Positions 8,462-16,570 of a stretch of 64,000 nt of DNA are shown here, in pieces. Under the pieces are notes generated by a model, which had not been told where the DNA came from, did not search any database, and saw only the letters and a program-made list of their open reading frames with translations. The position numbers were made by a program, and so were the translations under genes. The stretch's first letter is position 1; each line of letters opens with the position of its first letter. The stretch is from contig JAKADO010000005.1 in assembly GCA_021820485.1 (NCBI GenBank), forward strand, positions 1-64,000. Direction: 5' to 3'. This DNA is from Bacillota bacterium (lineage in GTDB: Bacteria > Bacillota > Sulfobacillia > Sulfobacillales > Sulfobacillaceae).

Positions 8462-9361
8462 ATGACACCGAAAAACATCAGCATTATTGGCGTGCCCTTG
8501 GATTACGGCGCGGATCGCCGCGGCGTCGACATGGGCCCCAGCGCCATCCGGTACGCTGGGCTGCACGAGAAACTGAGGCAGGCTGGACACGTGGTCAATG
8601 ACTTGGGCAACCTGCCGGTGCCGGTGCCCGAAAGCCGAATGCCAAGAGATCCGCATTTGAAGTACCTCGATGAAATCGTCAAAGTAAATCGCGTCTTGGC
8701 TCGCACCGTCGAAAAGGCCGTGAATGAAGGGCAGTATCCCGTGGTATTGGGCGGCGACCATTCCATTGCCATGGGAACCATCGCCGGACTCTTGCGGGCC
8801 AAGCCCAAAACAGGCCTTTTGTGGTTTGATGCGCATGGCGATTTCAACACGGAAGCCTCGTCGCCCTCTGGCAACATCCACGGAATGCCGGTGGCTGTGG
8901 CGGCGGGCCGTGGCACCAGTGAATTGGCCCTGCCATTCAAGGGACACTTCCTAAACGAGGCAAAAATTGTCTACGTGGGTGTCCGCACCTTGGATCCGGA
9001 GGAGGCGGAAGCCCTGCGCCAAAGCCAGGCCACCGTCTTCTCAATGCATGAGGTGGATCGCTATGGCATGCGGGAAGTGATGGCGCGCGCAATGGACATT
9101 GTCAGCCAAGGCACCGATGGGGTTCATTTGAGCTTTGATATCGACGCCTTGGATCCGCTCTACGCACCGGGCTCGGGGACGCCCTACAGCGGAGGCCTGA
9201 CTGACCGCGAAGCGCATTTGGCGTTGGAATTGCTGGCAGAAGCCGACATTTTGACGTCGCTCGAAATGGTCGAGGTGAACCCGATTCTTGATGAGCACAA
9301 CCGGACAGGAGAATTGGCCGCCAATTTGATTGCGTCAGCGCTGGGACACCGCATTATTTAA
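8462..9361 (+). CDS. rocF: Arginase
   Basis: A manganese ureohydrolase converting arginine to ornithine and urea. The 299 residues carry all metal ligands: GGDHS (about residue 99), WFDAHGDFNT, and SFDIDALDP. Between them lies the arginase-specific NIHGMPVA segment that contacts arginine, which separates it from agmatinases. The C terminus EMVEVNPILDEHNRTGELA is typical. The start is clear: AGGAG precedes ATG. It is followed by an M20 amidohydrolase, suggesting a small amino-acid catabolic unit, and preceded by its own promoter dyad. Confidence 0.95.
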   Translation: MTPKNISIIGVPLDYGADRRGVDMGPSAIRYAGLHEKLRQAGHVVNDLGNLPVPVPESRMPRDPHLKYLDEIVKVNRVLARTVEKAVNEGQYPVVLGGDHSIAMGTIAGLLRAKPKTGLLWFDAHGDFNTEASSPSGNIHGMPVAVAAGRGTSELALPFKGHFLNEAKIVYVGVRTLDPEEAEALRQSQATVFSMHEVDRYGMREVMARAMDIVSQGTDGVHLSFDIDALDPLYAPGSGTPYSGGLTDREAHLALELLAEADILTSLEMVEVNPILDEHNRTGELAANLIASALGHRII

Positions 9362-9395
9362 ACAATCGCACGCACGATAGAGGAGAGAGACGGAG

Positions 9396-10514
9396 ATGGA
9401 TTGGGAACAGAACGTGGTGCAGTATCGGCGCGATTTGCACCGCATTCCTGAAACGGGATTCCAGGAACATAAAACACACGCCTATTTATGGGCGCATCTG
9501 GAAAAACTGGGGCTCAAGCCGCAGCGCATCGGGGAGACAGGGATTATTGCGGACATTCCGGGCGAGGGACCCGGAAAGCATATCGCCATCCGCGCCGACA
9601 TTGACGGATTGCCGCTTCCGGAAGAAACCGGCCTCCCGTTCTCGTCGGAGCATGCCGGGGTGATGCACGCATGCGGACACGACGGTCACATGGCGATTGT
9701 GCTCGCTTTGGCCGATCGCCTCGTTGCCGAGAAAAAATTCGGCGGTACGGTGCGGATCATGTTTCAGGCGGCTGAAGAGCGGCCTCCCGGCGGGGCGCTG
9801 ACGCTTATCGACGGCGGTGCCTTGGAGGGCATTGATGAGGTCTATGGGCTCCATTTGTGGGCGGAGGATCCAGTGGGAACGGTGGGCCTTAAGGCCGGGC
9901 CAATGATGGCGAATGCCGACCAGTTCACCATTCGCATCAAAGGTGTCGGAGGACACGGCTCCCAGCCGGAATCGACCAAGGATGCGGTCTTGATTGCCGC
10001 TCAGACTGTCGTCAACCTTCAGACCATTGTGTCCCGCCGGGTGCGGGCCTTCGAGCCGGCGGTGGTGACCGCGGGCACGATTCGGGGCGGCCACATTTTC
10101 AACATCATCGCCGAGACGGCGGAAGTCACGGGCACAGTACGCACGTTTTCCCCCGAGACTCAGGCGCTGATTGAGACCGAGATTCGCCGCATTGCCGAGC
10201 GGACGGCCGCGCTCTATGACGCCTCGGCCGAGGTGGAGTATGAGAAAGGCTATCCGGTGGTCATCAACCACGAGCGGGAGGCTGGCGCTTGGGCGGAAAA
10301 GCTCAGGGGGCTGGTCGAGGTCAACACGCCCGAACCATCCATGGGCGGCGAGGACTTCGCCTATTATCTGCAGCACAAGCCGGGAGCCTTCCTGTTTCTT
10401 GGCTGCGGCCAAGAGGACGGCGGTTCCCCGCCGCATCACTCGCCCCATTTCCTGATTAACGAACGCGCGCTGCCGTTGGGGGTCGAGGTGCTGTACCGGG
10501 CCATTCAGTCTTAG
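9396..10514 (+). CDS. M20-family amidohydrolase (N-acyl-amino-acid/hippurate hydrolase type)
   Basis: A dinuclear metal hydrolase of 372 residues. It has RADIDGLPLPEETGLPF, then MHACGHDGHMA (metal ligands C and H), QAAEERPPGGA (catalytic Glu and ligand Glu) and GLHLW, all standard for the IAA-amino-acid/N-acyl-amino-acid hydrolase subfamily. The inserted dimerisation domain contains GVGGHGSQPE. The C-terminal ligand histidine is in PPHHSPHF. It follows arginase by 35 bp with GAGGAGAGA before the ATG, so is probably co-transcribed. Exact substrate not predictable. Confidence 0.9.
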   Translation: MDWEQNVVQYRRDLHRIPETGFQEHKTHAYLWAHLEKLGLKPQRIGETGIIADIPGEGPGKHIAIRADIDGLPLPEETGLPFSSEHAGVMHACGHDGHMAIVLALADRLVAEKKFGGTVRIMFQAAEERPPGGALTLIDGGALEGIDEVYGLHLWAEDPVGTVGLKAGPMMANADQFTIRIKGVGGHGSQPESTKDAVLIAAQTVVNLQTIVSRRVRAFEPAVVTAGTIRGGHIFNIIAETAEVTGTVRTFSPETQALIETEIRRIAERTAALYDASAEVEYEKGYPVVINHEREAGAWAEKLRGLVEVNTPEPSMGGEDFAYYLQHKPGAFLFLGCGQEDGGSPPHHSPHFLINERALPLGVEVLYRAIQS

Positions 10515-10520
10515 GTGCAA

Positions 10521-10553
10521 AAGCGGTCGCCATTCCGGGGCCGCTTTTTTTTT
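10521..10553 (+). terminator. Terminator after the arginase-amidohydrolase unit
   Basis: AGCGGTC/GGCCGCT-type stem (one G-T pair) with a run of nine T. Confidence 0.9.
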
Positions 10554-10584
10554 GATCCCATCCACTTCCGCCATTACAATGGTT
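10552..10584 (+). promoter_or_regulatory. Promoter of the Fur-family gene with palindrome over the -10
   Basis: TTGATC (10552-10557), 17-bp spacer, TACAAT (10575-10580). The -10 lies inside CCATT-AC-AATGG, a short palindrome that could be an autoregulatory operator. The -35 overlaps the T-run of the previous terminator. Confidence 0.55.
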
Positions 10585-10676
10585 GTAGTCTATCGGTCGT
10601 GTATGGCAAATGGACGCAGGATTCGACGCGCCAGCCATGCTCCAATGAATGACTAAACCTCTCAAAGGTGGTTGAC

Positions 10677-11132
10677 ATGGCGCAACTATCCTCTGTCTAT
10701 CGACGATTGGAAGAAGGCGCGAAGCGGCTGACCCCGCAACGCGAATTGATCATAAAAATCTTTATGGCACGGCCGGGGGAGCATCTTTCGGCGGAAGAAG
10801 TCTATCAACTGGTGAAGCAGGAGTTTCGCGACATCGGCATGGCTACGGTCTACCGAACGCTGGAACTGTTGACCCAGCTGGAAATCTTGCAGCAGATCCA
10901 CTTCAACGACGGCCGTGCGCGATATGAAATCAATTTGGAAACGACCAACGTGCATCGTCATCATCATATGGTCTGCCTGCGCTGTGGGCGGGTTGAGGAA
11001 TTTCAGGAGGATTTGCTGGAGCAGCTGGAAGAGCGGGTTCTGCGTGAGCGAGGGTTTCGGGTGGTCGACCACGAGCTGAAGTTCTATGGAACCTGCCGTC
11101 AGTGCGAACGCAAGCAAGGAGGACGCAAGTGA
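10677..11132 (+). CDS. Fur-family metal/peroxide-responsive regulator
   Basis: A 151-residue winged-helix repressor. The DNA-binding half has LTPQRELIIKIF and MATVYRTLELL, the Fur recognition helix. The C-terminal half has HRHHHMVCLRCGRVEEF with the metal-site histidines and first CxxC, and CRQC near the end completing a structural zinc site. Fur, PerR and Zur types cannot be firmly separated by eye. ATG 10677 is chosen because AAAGGTGG precedes it; GTG 10668 is an alternative. The stop overlaps the next start (GTGA), so it is translationally coupled to the Sec-containing ArsC-like gene, suggesting a joint redox or metal-stress role. Confidence 0.92.
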   Translation: MAQLSSVYRRLEEGAKRLTPQRELIIKIFMARPGEHLSAEEVYQLVKQEFRDIGMATVYRTLELLTQLEILQQIHFNDGRARYEINLETTNVHRHHHMVCLRCGRVEEFQEDLLEQLEERVLRERGFRVVDHELKFYGTCRQCERKQGGRK

Positions 11133-11479
11133 CCGCTTTTTACGGATACAAGCGCTGAACCACCGCCAATCGTGCGCGAGCGTGGCTCGCCCAAGGTGCG
11201 GCTCAAGTGGATGTGGAGCGGGATTTGATCCTGGATCCCTTAACAATCGAAGAAATCAAGGAATTGGCGGCCTTGGCGGGCGGCATCGAGCCGCTGCTCT
11301 CCAAAAAGAGCCCGAAATACAAAGAATATCAGGAGCGGGTCGCGGCGCCGGAGGACTGGCTTCCGCTCATGGCGGAGGAGCCTCGGCTGCTCAAGCGACC
11401 CATCGTGGTGCGCGATGGGCAGATCTATATTGGATTTGACCAGAAGGCCTGGTCGGAAATCCTACCGGGGCAGCCATAG
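11129..11479 (+). CDS. ArsC/Spx-family thioredoxin-fold protein, candidate selenoprotein (TGA at codon 10)
   Basis: Read straight through the TGA at 11156-11158, this is a 116-residue ArsC/Spx/YffB-like protein of full normal length. It runs FYGYKR-U-TTANRARAWL, then a helical SKKSPKYKEY region, then the family's LLKRPIVV and IYIGFD strand. The TGA falls exactly where the family has its catalytic cysteine, after the first beta strand. GTG 11129 has a perfect AAGGAGG six bases upstream and overlaps the Fur stop. A hairpin with a G-containing loop lies 17 bases after the TGA. Alternatives are a nonsense mutation in a Cys codon, or reinitiation at GTG 11207, which would lose the active site. Reaction (arsenate, thiol or peroxide chemistry) is unknown. 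Confidence 0.72.
11176..11190 (+). promoter_or_regulatory. Candidate SECIS hairpin of the ArsC-like gene
   Basis: GCGAG-CGTGG-CTCGC (or GCGAGC-GTG-GCTCGC), with its apical loop starting about 22 nt after the TGA. G in the loop and this distance agree with bacterial SECIS rules. Inference from structure only. Confidence 0.45.
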
Positions 11480-12661
11480 CCCCTCCAGCACTTGCCCCGC
11501 TTCCTGTGGCGGGCTCCCATGGGGAATGACCACGAGACCATCGGCCTCCGCGAAGGACCGCAGCGCGTCGGACGATTGATTGTCAATGACCTCAAAGCCG
11601 ATTCCGTCCTTAAGGAACTGAAAGCGGGCCTTCAAATACCGCGTTTCGCGCGTGGATTTTGGATAGGGGTGCAACAGGCGCCCGTGAATGGCGCGGAGCG
11701 CATAGGAACGGCCAGTCAACGCGGCGGCCAGCGGCGCCACGAGGAGGTACCAGGCTGTCAAGCTGGCGCCGGGGTTTCCGGACAGCGCTACAATCGGCGT
11801 ATGCTTGTCGAGGACGGCTGCCGCGGTGGCTTTCCCGGGGTGCATGTCCACGCGCCAAAAAAGTCGGTCAAAGTGCCGTTCCAGGAGTTCAGGGAGATAG
11901 TCACGCTGTCCGACGGACACTCCGCCGGTGGTGATGATGAGCCGAAAATGGCCCGAGCGGGCCTTGTCAAAGGCTCCCAACAGCCGTTTGGGCTGGTCAG
12001 GCACGTGCCAATGACTGGGGCGTGCGCCCATTTCCGTCAAGAGGGCCGCCAAGAGGGGGCCTGTGGCGTCATAAATGCGGCCTGGCTTCAACGGCTTTCC
12101 CCCCGACTGCACCTCGTCGCCCGTGGTCAGAATGAGCACGCGCGGCGGAACGGCAGTAGACACCTCGGCCAGGCCGAACGCTGCCAATTGACCCAGAGCC
12201 AACGGGGAAAGGACGCTCCCCTGCGGGAGCACGGCATCACCCTCGCGATATTCATGCCCCTGCGGCATAATGTTGCGGTGAGGTCGAATGCGGTCCAGCA
12301 CAGCAATGGCGGGGCCGTCTGTCACGCGTTCTTGCTCCAGCACCGTATTCGCTCCCGGCGGTACGGGAGCTCCCGTCATGATGCGAATCGCCTCGCCGGG
12401 CTTAAGCGGTTGGTCCCATACATCACCCGCATAGAGGGTGCCGATGACGTGCAGTGTCCCGGGCGTATCCTCAGCGCGGAAGGCAAAGCCATCCATCGCC
12501 GCCCGGGCGAACGGCGGCCATTCTTGGGGCGCCCTGATGGGTTCCGCCAACGTACGGCCCAGGGCTTTCGCCAAGGGCACCCGTTCCTGACCGGTTGGGG
12601 CACCCTCAATGATCTTCAGAATCTGAGTGCGTGCATCGTCGACGGCAATATACCGGCTCAT
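11462..12661 (-). CDS. moeA: Molybdopterin molybdotransferase MoeA
   Basis: Inserts molybdate into adenylylated molybdopterin. The 399 residues show the MoeA pattern: PPFARAAMDGFAF near residue 45, GEAIRIMTGAPVPPGANTVL, then the MoCF-binding domain with ILTTGDEV, YDATGPLLAALL and ITTGGVSVGQRDYLPE, and the C-terminal beta domain. A PGNP-type loop (SGNPGASLTAW) is present. It is the last gene of mobA-mobB-moeA and overlaps mobB by 4 bp. Its 3' end overlaps the convergent ArsC-like gene by 18 bp. The product could supply the formate dehydrogenase at 49 kb. Confidence 0.95.
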   Translation of the reverse strand: MSRYIAVDDARTQILKIIEGAPTGQERVPLAKALGRTLAEPIRAPQEWPPFARAAMDGFAFRAEDTPGTLHVIGTLYAGDVWDQPLKPGEAIRIMTGAPVPPGANTVLEQERVTDGPAIAVLDRIRPHRNIMPQGHEYREGDAVLPQGSVLSPLALGQLAAFGLAEVSTAVPPRVLILTTGDEVQSGGKPLKPGRIYDATGPLLAALLTEMGARPSHWHVPDQPKRLLGAFDKARSGHFRLIITTGGVSVGQRDYLPELLERHFDRLFWRVDMHPGKATAAAVLDKHTPIVALSGNPGASLTAWYLLVAPLAAALTGRSYALRAIHGRLLHPYPKSTRETRYLKARFQFLKDGIGFEVIDNQSSDALRSFAEADGLVVIPHGSPPQEAGQVLEGLWLPR

Positions 12662-13164
12662 TGTGCTTGACCTCCTCGTACCTCATAACTATACCGCATC
12701 CATTCTTGGGCGAGATGAGCCGCGATCTGCTGGATGCTGTCGGGGGGCAGTGGAACGGGGGAATCAAACCACGGGATTGATCCGGGAGGCCGTTGGGGGC
12801 CGATGACTCCCCCCACTGAGAGAACCACCGGAGGGAGGTCTCTGCCGATCCATATCTTAGGCCTCGGGGATCCTTTGTCCCCCTCCACAATGACCAGCGC
12901 TTGGGCATGCCATTGAGCGGCTGCTGTCTGGTATACGCTTTCCCGCGAAGACGGCGGGCGCCTGTCTACAATCCCATTGGGAGCTGCGAGCAGCGTCGCC
13001 GGGCCGAGCTTAGCAAAGCGCCCGGTATCCGATTGCGGCGGGTCGCTCGGCAAGGCATGATGGGTCCACTTGATGACTTGCACCACCGGCAAGAGTGGGA
13101 TTAGCGCCTCAATGAGCCGCGTTTTTCCGCTGCCCGATGGCCCGGCAAAATGAAGCACTCTCAT
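12658..13164 (-). CDS. mobB: Molybdopterin-guanine dinucleotide biosynthesis protein MobB
   Basis: A P-loop GTP-binding adaptor for MobA. Walker A is AGPSGSGKTRL at residue 7 onward, followed by VIKWTHHA and the switch-like LVIVEGDKG. 168 residues, the usual length. The ATG at 13164 lies in an ATGA overlap with the mobA stop; a longer frame up to 13227 would lie within mobA and lacks support. Together with mobA it marks bis-MGD cofactor synthesis, the form used by formate dehydrogenases. Confidence 0.88.
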   Translation of the reverse strand: MRVLHFAGPSGSGKTRLIEALIPLLPVVQVIKWTHHALPSDPPQSDTGRFAKLGPATLLAAPNGIVDRRPPSSRESVYQTAAAQWHAQALVIVEGDKGSPRPKIWIGRDLPPVVLSVGGVIGPQRPPGSIPWFDSPVPLPPDSIQQIAAHLAQEWMRYSYEVRGGQAQ

Positions 13165-13751
13165 CCTCTGTCCTCGCTTTGCCGCCAGCGGCGGAGGTCG
13201 TCGGGGGTATTCAGGTTCATAAGCCACGCCGGTTCACCCACGGGGACTTCCTCTGATCGCATCTGGTCGATGATGGCCATGATCCGTGGGCTTGACGACA
13301 AAGCGAGCGCCTTTTGAAGCACCGGCAGCGCCCGCTGGTGCCACAGGGCAGCCAGTGGCTGTCGATCGCCGCCCGGAATGGCCGGATACACGATGTCGGC
13401 CTCTGGATGCGCTATCCAGTGCTGATAGAGCGTATGAAAGAGGTCACTAGGAACATTGGGTAAGTCGACGGCCAGCACCAGAAGAAGCGGGGTGGCCGAG
13501 TGACTGAGGCCGGCTGCGAGCCCGGACAGGGGGCCCCGGCGTGGGAGGGCGTCCGGGAGGTCTTCGGGATATTGGGCGGGGTATCCGTGCGGACGGGAAA
13601 TCCATATCGTGCCGCTGCTCGCCTGGCGCAGCGTGCTCAGCGCGCGCTGCAACAGGGTTTCCCCCCCGGTTAGCGGCAAGAGGGCTTTGGGTTGCCCCAT
13701 CCGGCGCGATTCGCCGCCGGCCAGTACCAATCCGTCCAGTGAAAGCTGCAA
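13161..13751 (-). CDS. mobA: Molybdenum cofactor guanylyltransferase MobA
   Basis: Transfers GMP to molybdopterin. 196 residues opening with GLVLAGGESRRMGQPKALL, the nucleotidyltransferase signature (LAGGxSxRMGxxKA). LVLAVDLPNVP carries the metal-binding aspartate, and NLNTPDDLRRW is the usual C-terminal NTPEDL block. The start codon is TTG, preceded by AAAGGGG about eight bases up; no ATG alternative is near. First gene of the mobA-mobB-moeA operon, divergent from the HAD gene. Confidence 0.92.
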   Translation of the reverse strand: MQLSLDGLVLAGGESRRMGQPKALLPLTGGETLLQRALSTLRQASSGTIWISRPHGYPAQYPEDLPDALPRRGPLSGLAAGLSHSATPLLLVLAVDLPNVPSDLFHTLYQHWIAHPEADIVYPAIPGGDRQPLAALWHQRALPVLQKALALSSSPRIMAIIDQMRSEEVPVGEPAWLMNLNTPDDLRRWRQSEDRG

Positions 13752-13844
13752 GGACGTACGCCCCTTTCAGTTTTGCATTGTCTCCATGGTACACTAACGA
13801 GGGACATGGAAGCATTACCCATGGAATCTGCATCGAGGTGACAA

Positions 13845-14579
13845 ATGAAATCCCTGAAAGTTGTCGCATTTGATTTGGACGATACGCTTCTCCGACTGTC
13901 TCCTGATTTCATTCCCCAATATTTACAGCGACTGGACGACAGTTTGCAGGAGGTTTTTTCCCTCAGCGAACCGCTCTCCCGACACATCATGACGAGCTCT
14001 GCCCGCATGATGCAAAAAACCCGCGACCCGGAGCGGCTGGAGGATTTCTTTTACCGAGACTTTGAGGCGAGGACGGGTCTCAGCCGGGAACTGCTGGAAG
14101 ACCGATTCAATGCCTTCTACCGCGAGGAATTTCCGAAGCTGGCGCCCTTGGCGAAACCAGTCTACGGCGTCGTCGGCATGTTGGCGTCGCTCAAAGCGCG
14201 CGGCTATCGTGTCGCCCTCCTGACCAGCGCGCTCTTTCCACGGGTGGCGATTGACGAACGTCTCAAGTGGGCGGGCTTGGAGGACTTTCCATTTGACTGG
14301 CGCAGCGCCTTGGAAGTGGTGCATGCCACAAAACCGCAGCCGGGATATTATCTGGAGGCGGCAGAGCAACTGCACATCGCCCCCGAACATTGGCTCATGG
14401 TCGGCAATGACTTGGTGGAGGACATCATTCCGGCGCATCAAGCGGGTATGTCGGTCTTTTGGGTGCATGGGGACGTAACAGATGAGGAGGCCCAGAAGGT
14501 GCCGCAGGGTACTCCCGTCGGATCGATTGATGAGGTGTTGCCGTATATCTTGGAAGACGACGACAAATATGAGCGGTGA
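13845..14579 (+). CDS. HAD-superfamily hydrolase
   Basis: A 244-residue phosphatase-like protein. Motif I is FDLDDTLL with the nucleophilic Asp. The helical cap covers about residues 20-110, motif II is LLTSALF, the motif III lysine is in ATKPQPGYY, and motif IV is MVGNDLVEDI. This is the C1-cap HAD group (phosphoglycolate phosphatase-like). GAGGTGACA precedes the ATG. It stands alone, with a TACACT -10-like box about 50 bp upstream and a shared terminator downstream. Substrate unknown. Confidence 0.88.
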   Translation: MKSLKVVAFDLDDTLLRLSPDFIPQYLQRLDDSLQEVFSLSEPLSRHIMTSSARMMQKTRDPERLEDFFYRDFEARTGLSRELLEDRFNAFYREEFPKLAPLAKPVYGVVGMLASLKARGYRVALLTSALFPRVAIDERLKWAGLEDFPFDWRSALEVVHATKPQPGYYLEAAEQLHIAPEHWLMVGNDLVEDIIPAHQAGMSVFWVHGDVTDEEAQKVPQGTPVGSIDEVLPYILEDDDKYER

Positions 14580-14592
14580 CCGCCATCAACAA

Positions 14593-14640
14593 AGAACCCC
14601 GTTCGCCAGTGCCCATTCAGACCGCTGACGACGGGGTTCT
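14593..14640. terminator. Stem-loop between convergent genes
   Basis: AGAACCCCGT (14593-14602) pairs perfectly with ACGGGGTTCT (14631-14640) around a 28-base loop. It probably ends transcription from one or both sides, although T-runs are weak. Confidence 0.5.
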
Positions 14641-14653
14641 GGGTATGCTGAAT

Positions 14654-15508
14654 TCACACTTTGGCGTATGAATGGGTCAGCATATCACGGAAGCCGGTTA
14701 ACGAGTCGGCCCGATCGGGATCTTGGGTGCTGTAGATTTGAATGAGGTTGGTGAGCATGCGCACCAGCATAAACCGTGTGGGCGTTGGGCTCAGATAGGC
14801 GGGATGGAACCCAAACCCGTTGTTCATCAAGAACTGGACACATTCACCACGGTTAAGCAGTCGTCCCTTGTGGAAGGGATCGATAAACAAGCTGTCATTG
14901 TACTGCAGAAGAAAGTGACCAGGCATGCCGATTCCGACCACCGGAATGCGCAAACGGCGCGCGATGAGGAGATAGACGGCGGACAGGCTGATTGGGATTC
15001 CGAGCCGGCGGTCCAGCACTTGGTTGATGTAGCTGTTGTCCGGATCGTAGTAGCCCTCTTGATTGCCGGCAAAACCCAAGTCTTCGAAGAAATACTGGTT
15101 GAACGCTTCAATCAGCTCGCGGCCGCGCCCAATGCCGCCCCGCTCCATGCGCCGTTTAAAATCGGCGGCCATGTCATCCAGCACGCTGCGATAATGGTTG
15201 CGGTTGAGGCTGGGGTATCCCGCTTCGGCAATGAGAAAAGCGCCTTCTTCAAGGTCAATCCATGCCGACGGCATTTCGCAAAAGCGGTCGAACCGCCGTC
15301 CCAGTTCATCAAGCCGCAGCCGTTCCAGAATGCTGTATACCCGGGTACGAACATGCGGATCGGGAGAGGTGCGTGCTTCTTCCAAATATTGCTCGGCCTG
15401 CGACCGGGCTTCGATGAGCGTCTTGCGCGCAATCTGAGCCGTTTTGATGTCATCGTCGCCCAACAGGTGAATCAGTGCGCGAATTTCGCCTTCAGTGAGT
15501 GACTTCAT
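14654..15508 (-). CDS. SirB1-family (transglutaminase-like) protein
   Basis: A 284-residue protein of the SirB1/transglutaminase-like superfamily. It has SYINQVLDRRLGIPISLSAVYLLIARRLRIPVVGIGMPGHFLLQY followed by FIDPFHKGRLL, as in the conserved SirB1 N-domain. The Cys of the true transglutaminase triad is replaced by Ser (SLSAVY) while HF and DPF remain, so enzymatic activity is doubtful, as is usual in this family. The N-terminal 60 residues are helical with a HEAT-like pattern. The start is supported by AAAGGAG. Function not established. Confidence 0.8.
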   Translation of the reverse strand: MKSLTEGEIRALIHLLGDDDIKTAQIARKTLIEARSQAEQYLEEARTSPDPHVRTRVYSILERLRLDELGRRFDRFCEMPSAWIDLEEGAFLIAEAGYPSLNRNHYRSVLDDMAADFKRRMERGGIGRGRELIEAFNQYFFEDLGFAGNQEGYYDPDNSYINQVLDRRLGIPISLSAVYLLIARRLRIPVVGIGMPGHFLLQYNDSLFIDPFHKGRLLNRGECVQFLMNNGFGFHPAYLSPTPTRFMLVRMLTNLIQIYSTQDPDRADSLTGFRDMLTHSYAKV

Positions 15509-15944
15509 GGCCGTCCGCTCCTTTCCCGAGTAGCGTGCTATACGGCTTGGTTGTTACCCTACTATATGGAACAACCATCTTGGATGTGAGAGCAGTTGTC
15601 AGCCGTATCATATTATTCGCTCTTTAACTGCGTTTTCCTTCCCGTGGCCTTCGGAAAAACCGGAGTTTCCTTTCGTCAATCGGTGTTCCCCAAAGACCGG
15701 TGGAATTGGATTCTCTTGCCAGTATTATGCCCAATCGAAGGGTGGAAAGCCGAGCGAGCCGTCCATGCGAAAGATTTTTTTCGTGGGTCGAGGTTCGGCT
15801 TGGGCCCGTCAACCGGGTATACCCATGGTAGTACAAAATTGCCTCCACCGGCATGGGAATCCTAGGACTTTCGGAGAAATGTTGGAGCGGCAGCCATCCC
15901 GTGGGACGGTTGCATTCCCCAGAACCGAGCGGTATGGTGAGGAT
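15509..15944. other. 436-bp gap with a promoter at its right end
   Basis: No supported gene. An 89-codon frame at 15596-15865 lacks a ribosome binding site. The right end holds the promoter described separately. Confidence 0.45.
15910..15938 (+). promoter_or_regulatory. Promoter immediately before a start codon
   Basis: TTGCAT (15910-15915), 17-bp spacer, TATGGT (15933-15938). The next gene starts at 15945, about where transcription would begin, so the message may be nearly leaderless. Confidence 0.5.
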
Positions 15945-16517
15945 ATGCGCGAAGAGATCGATAAATTGCTGATATATTTGGGACGCATCACCGCCCAGAC
16001 CCCGCATCTGCAAATGATTTTAGGCTTTCTGCTGTCCGATCCGAGCCGGGTGCGTTTCGTGGCCACGCTGGATACAGGGGGTGAGTTGGCGATGGCGATT
16101 TCAGCCCATCGCCGCATTGAACTGCCCATTTCACCGTGGCAGGGCTACATCCGCGGCGTGCCTGTGCCCGACCCGATTGTCTGGATTCAGGCGGCGCGTG
16201 CGATGCGCGGCGACATTGCGATTCGCCTGTCCTCGGACGACCCACTGGTCATGCAGCTGGCCAACCCCCTCATTGCCCCGGAGCGCGAACGTCGCGAGCG
16301 GTTGGTGATGGAGGATCGGATGCAGGATCTGCGTCAAGAATTGGACCGGACGCTCGATTTATACAACGAAGTCCGCCATCTCATGGAGATTGATCATGAG
16401 AGGCATCAAGAGCTCGAAACCTTTCTCAGCATGGCCGAGAGGGAAATGCAAAACATGGGGCGTGAGCTGTCCCATTTGAAGGAACGCATCGAAGGCGACA
16501 ACCCGCCCTCCTTGTAA
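15945..16517 (+). CDS. Hypothetical protein with C-terminal coiled coil
   Basis: A 190-residue protein I do not recognise. The first about 120 residues look like a mixed alpha/beta domain (MILGFLLSDPSRVRFVATLDTG, then PVPDPIVWIQAARAM). The last 65 are strongly charged and heptad-like (RMQDLRQELDRTLDLYNEVRHLM onward), predicting a coiled coil. I chose ATG 15945 because GTGAGG lies just upstream and the promoter ends seven bases before; a longer frame to 15765 has no support. It precedes the encapsulin operon but has its own promoter. Confidence 0.6.
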   Translation: MREEIDKLLIYLGRITAQTPHLQMILGFLLSDPSRVRFVATLDTGGELAMAISAHRRIELPISPWQGYIRGVPVPDPIVWIQAARAMRGDIAIRLSSDDPLVMQLANPLIAPERERRERLVMEDRMQDLRQELDRTLDLYNEVRHLMEIDHERHQELETFLSMAEREMQNMGRELSHLKERIEGDNPPSL

Positions 16518-16545
16518 TTGACGCCTCCTCCTTTCGGCATACTAT
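16518..16545 (+). promoter_or_regulatory. Promoter of the encapsulin operon
   Basis: TTGACG (16518-16523), 16-bp spacer, TACTAT (16540-16545), directly after the previous stop. Confidence 0.6.
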
Positions 16546-16570
16546 GCGCTGTGCGAAAGGAGAGTCATCA

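Noticed and set aside
9486-10574. 362-codon minus-strand frame over the M20 hydrolase
   Set aside because: Shadow of a well-supported gene; no protein-family motif.
15596-15865. 89-codon frame in the gap before 15945
   Set aside because: No ribosome binding site, unusual composition and no motif.
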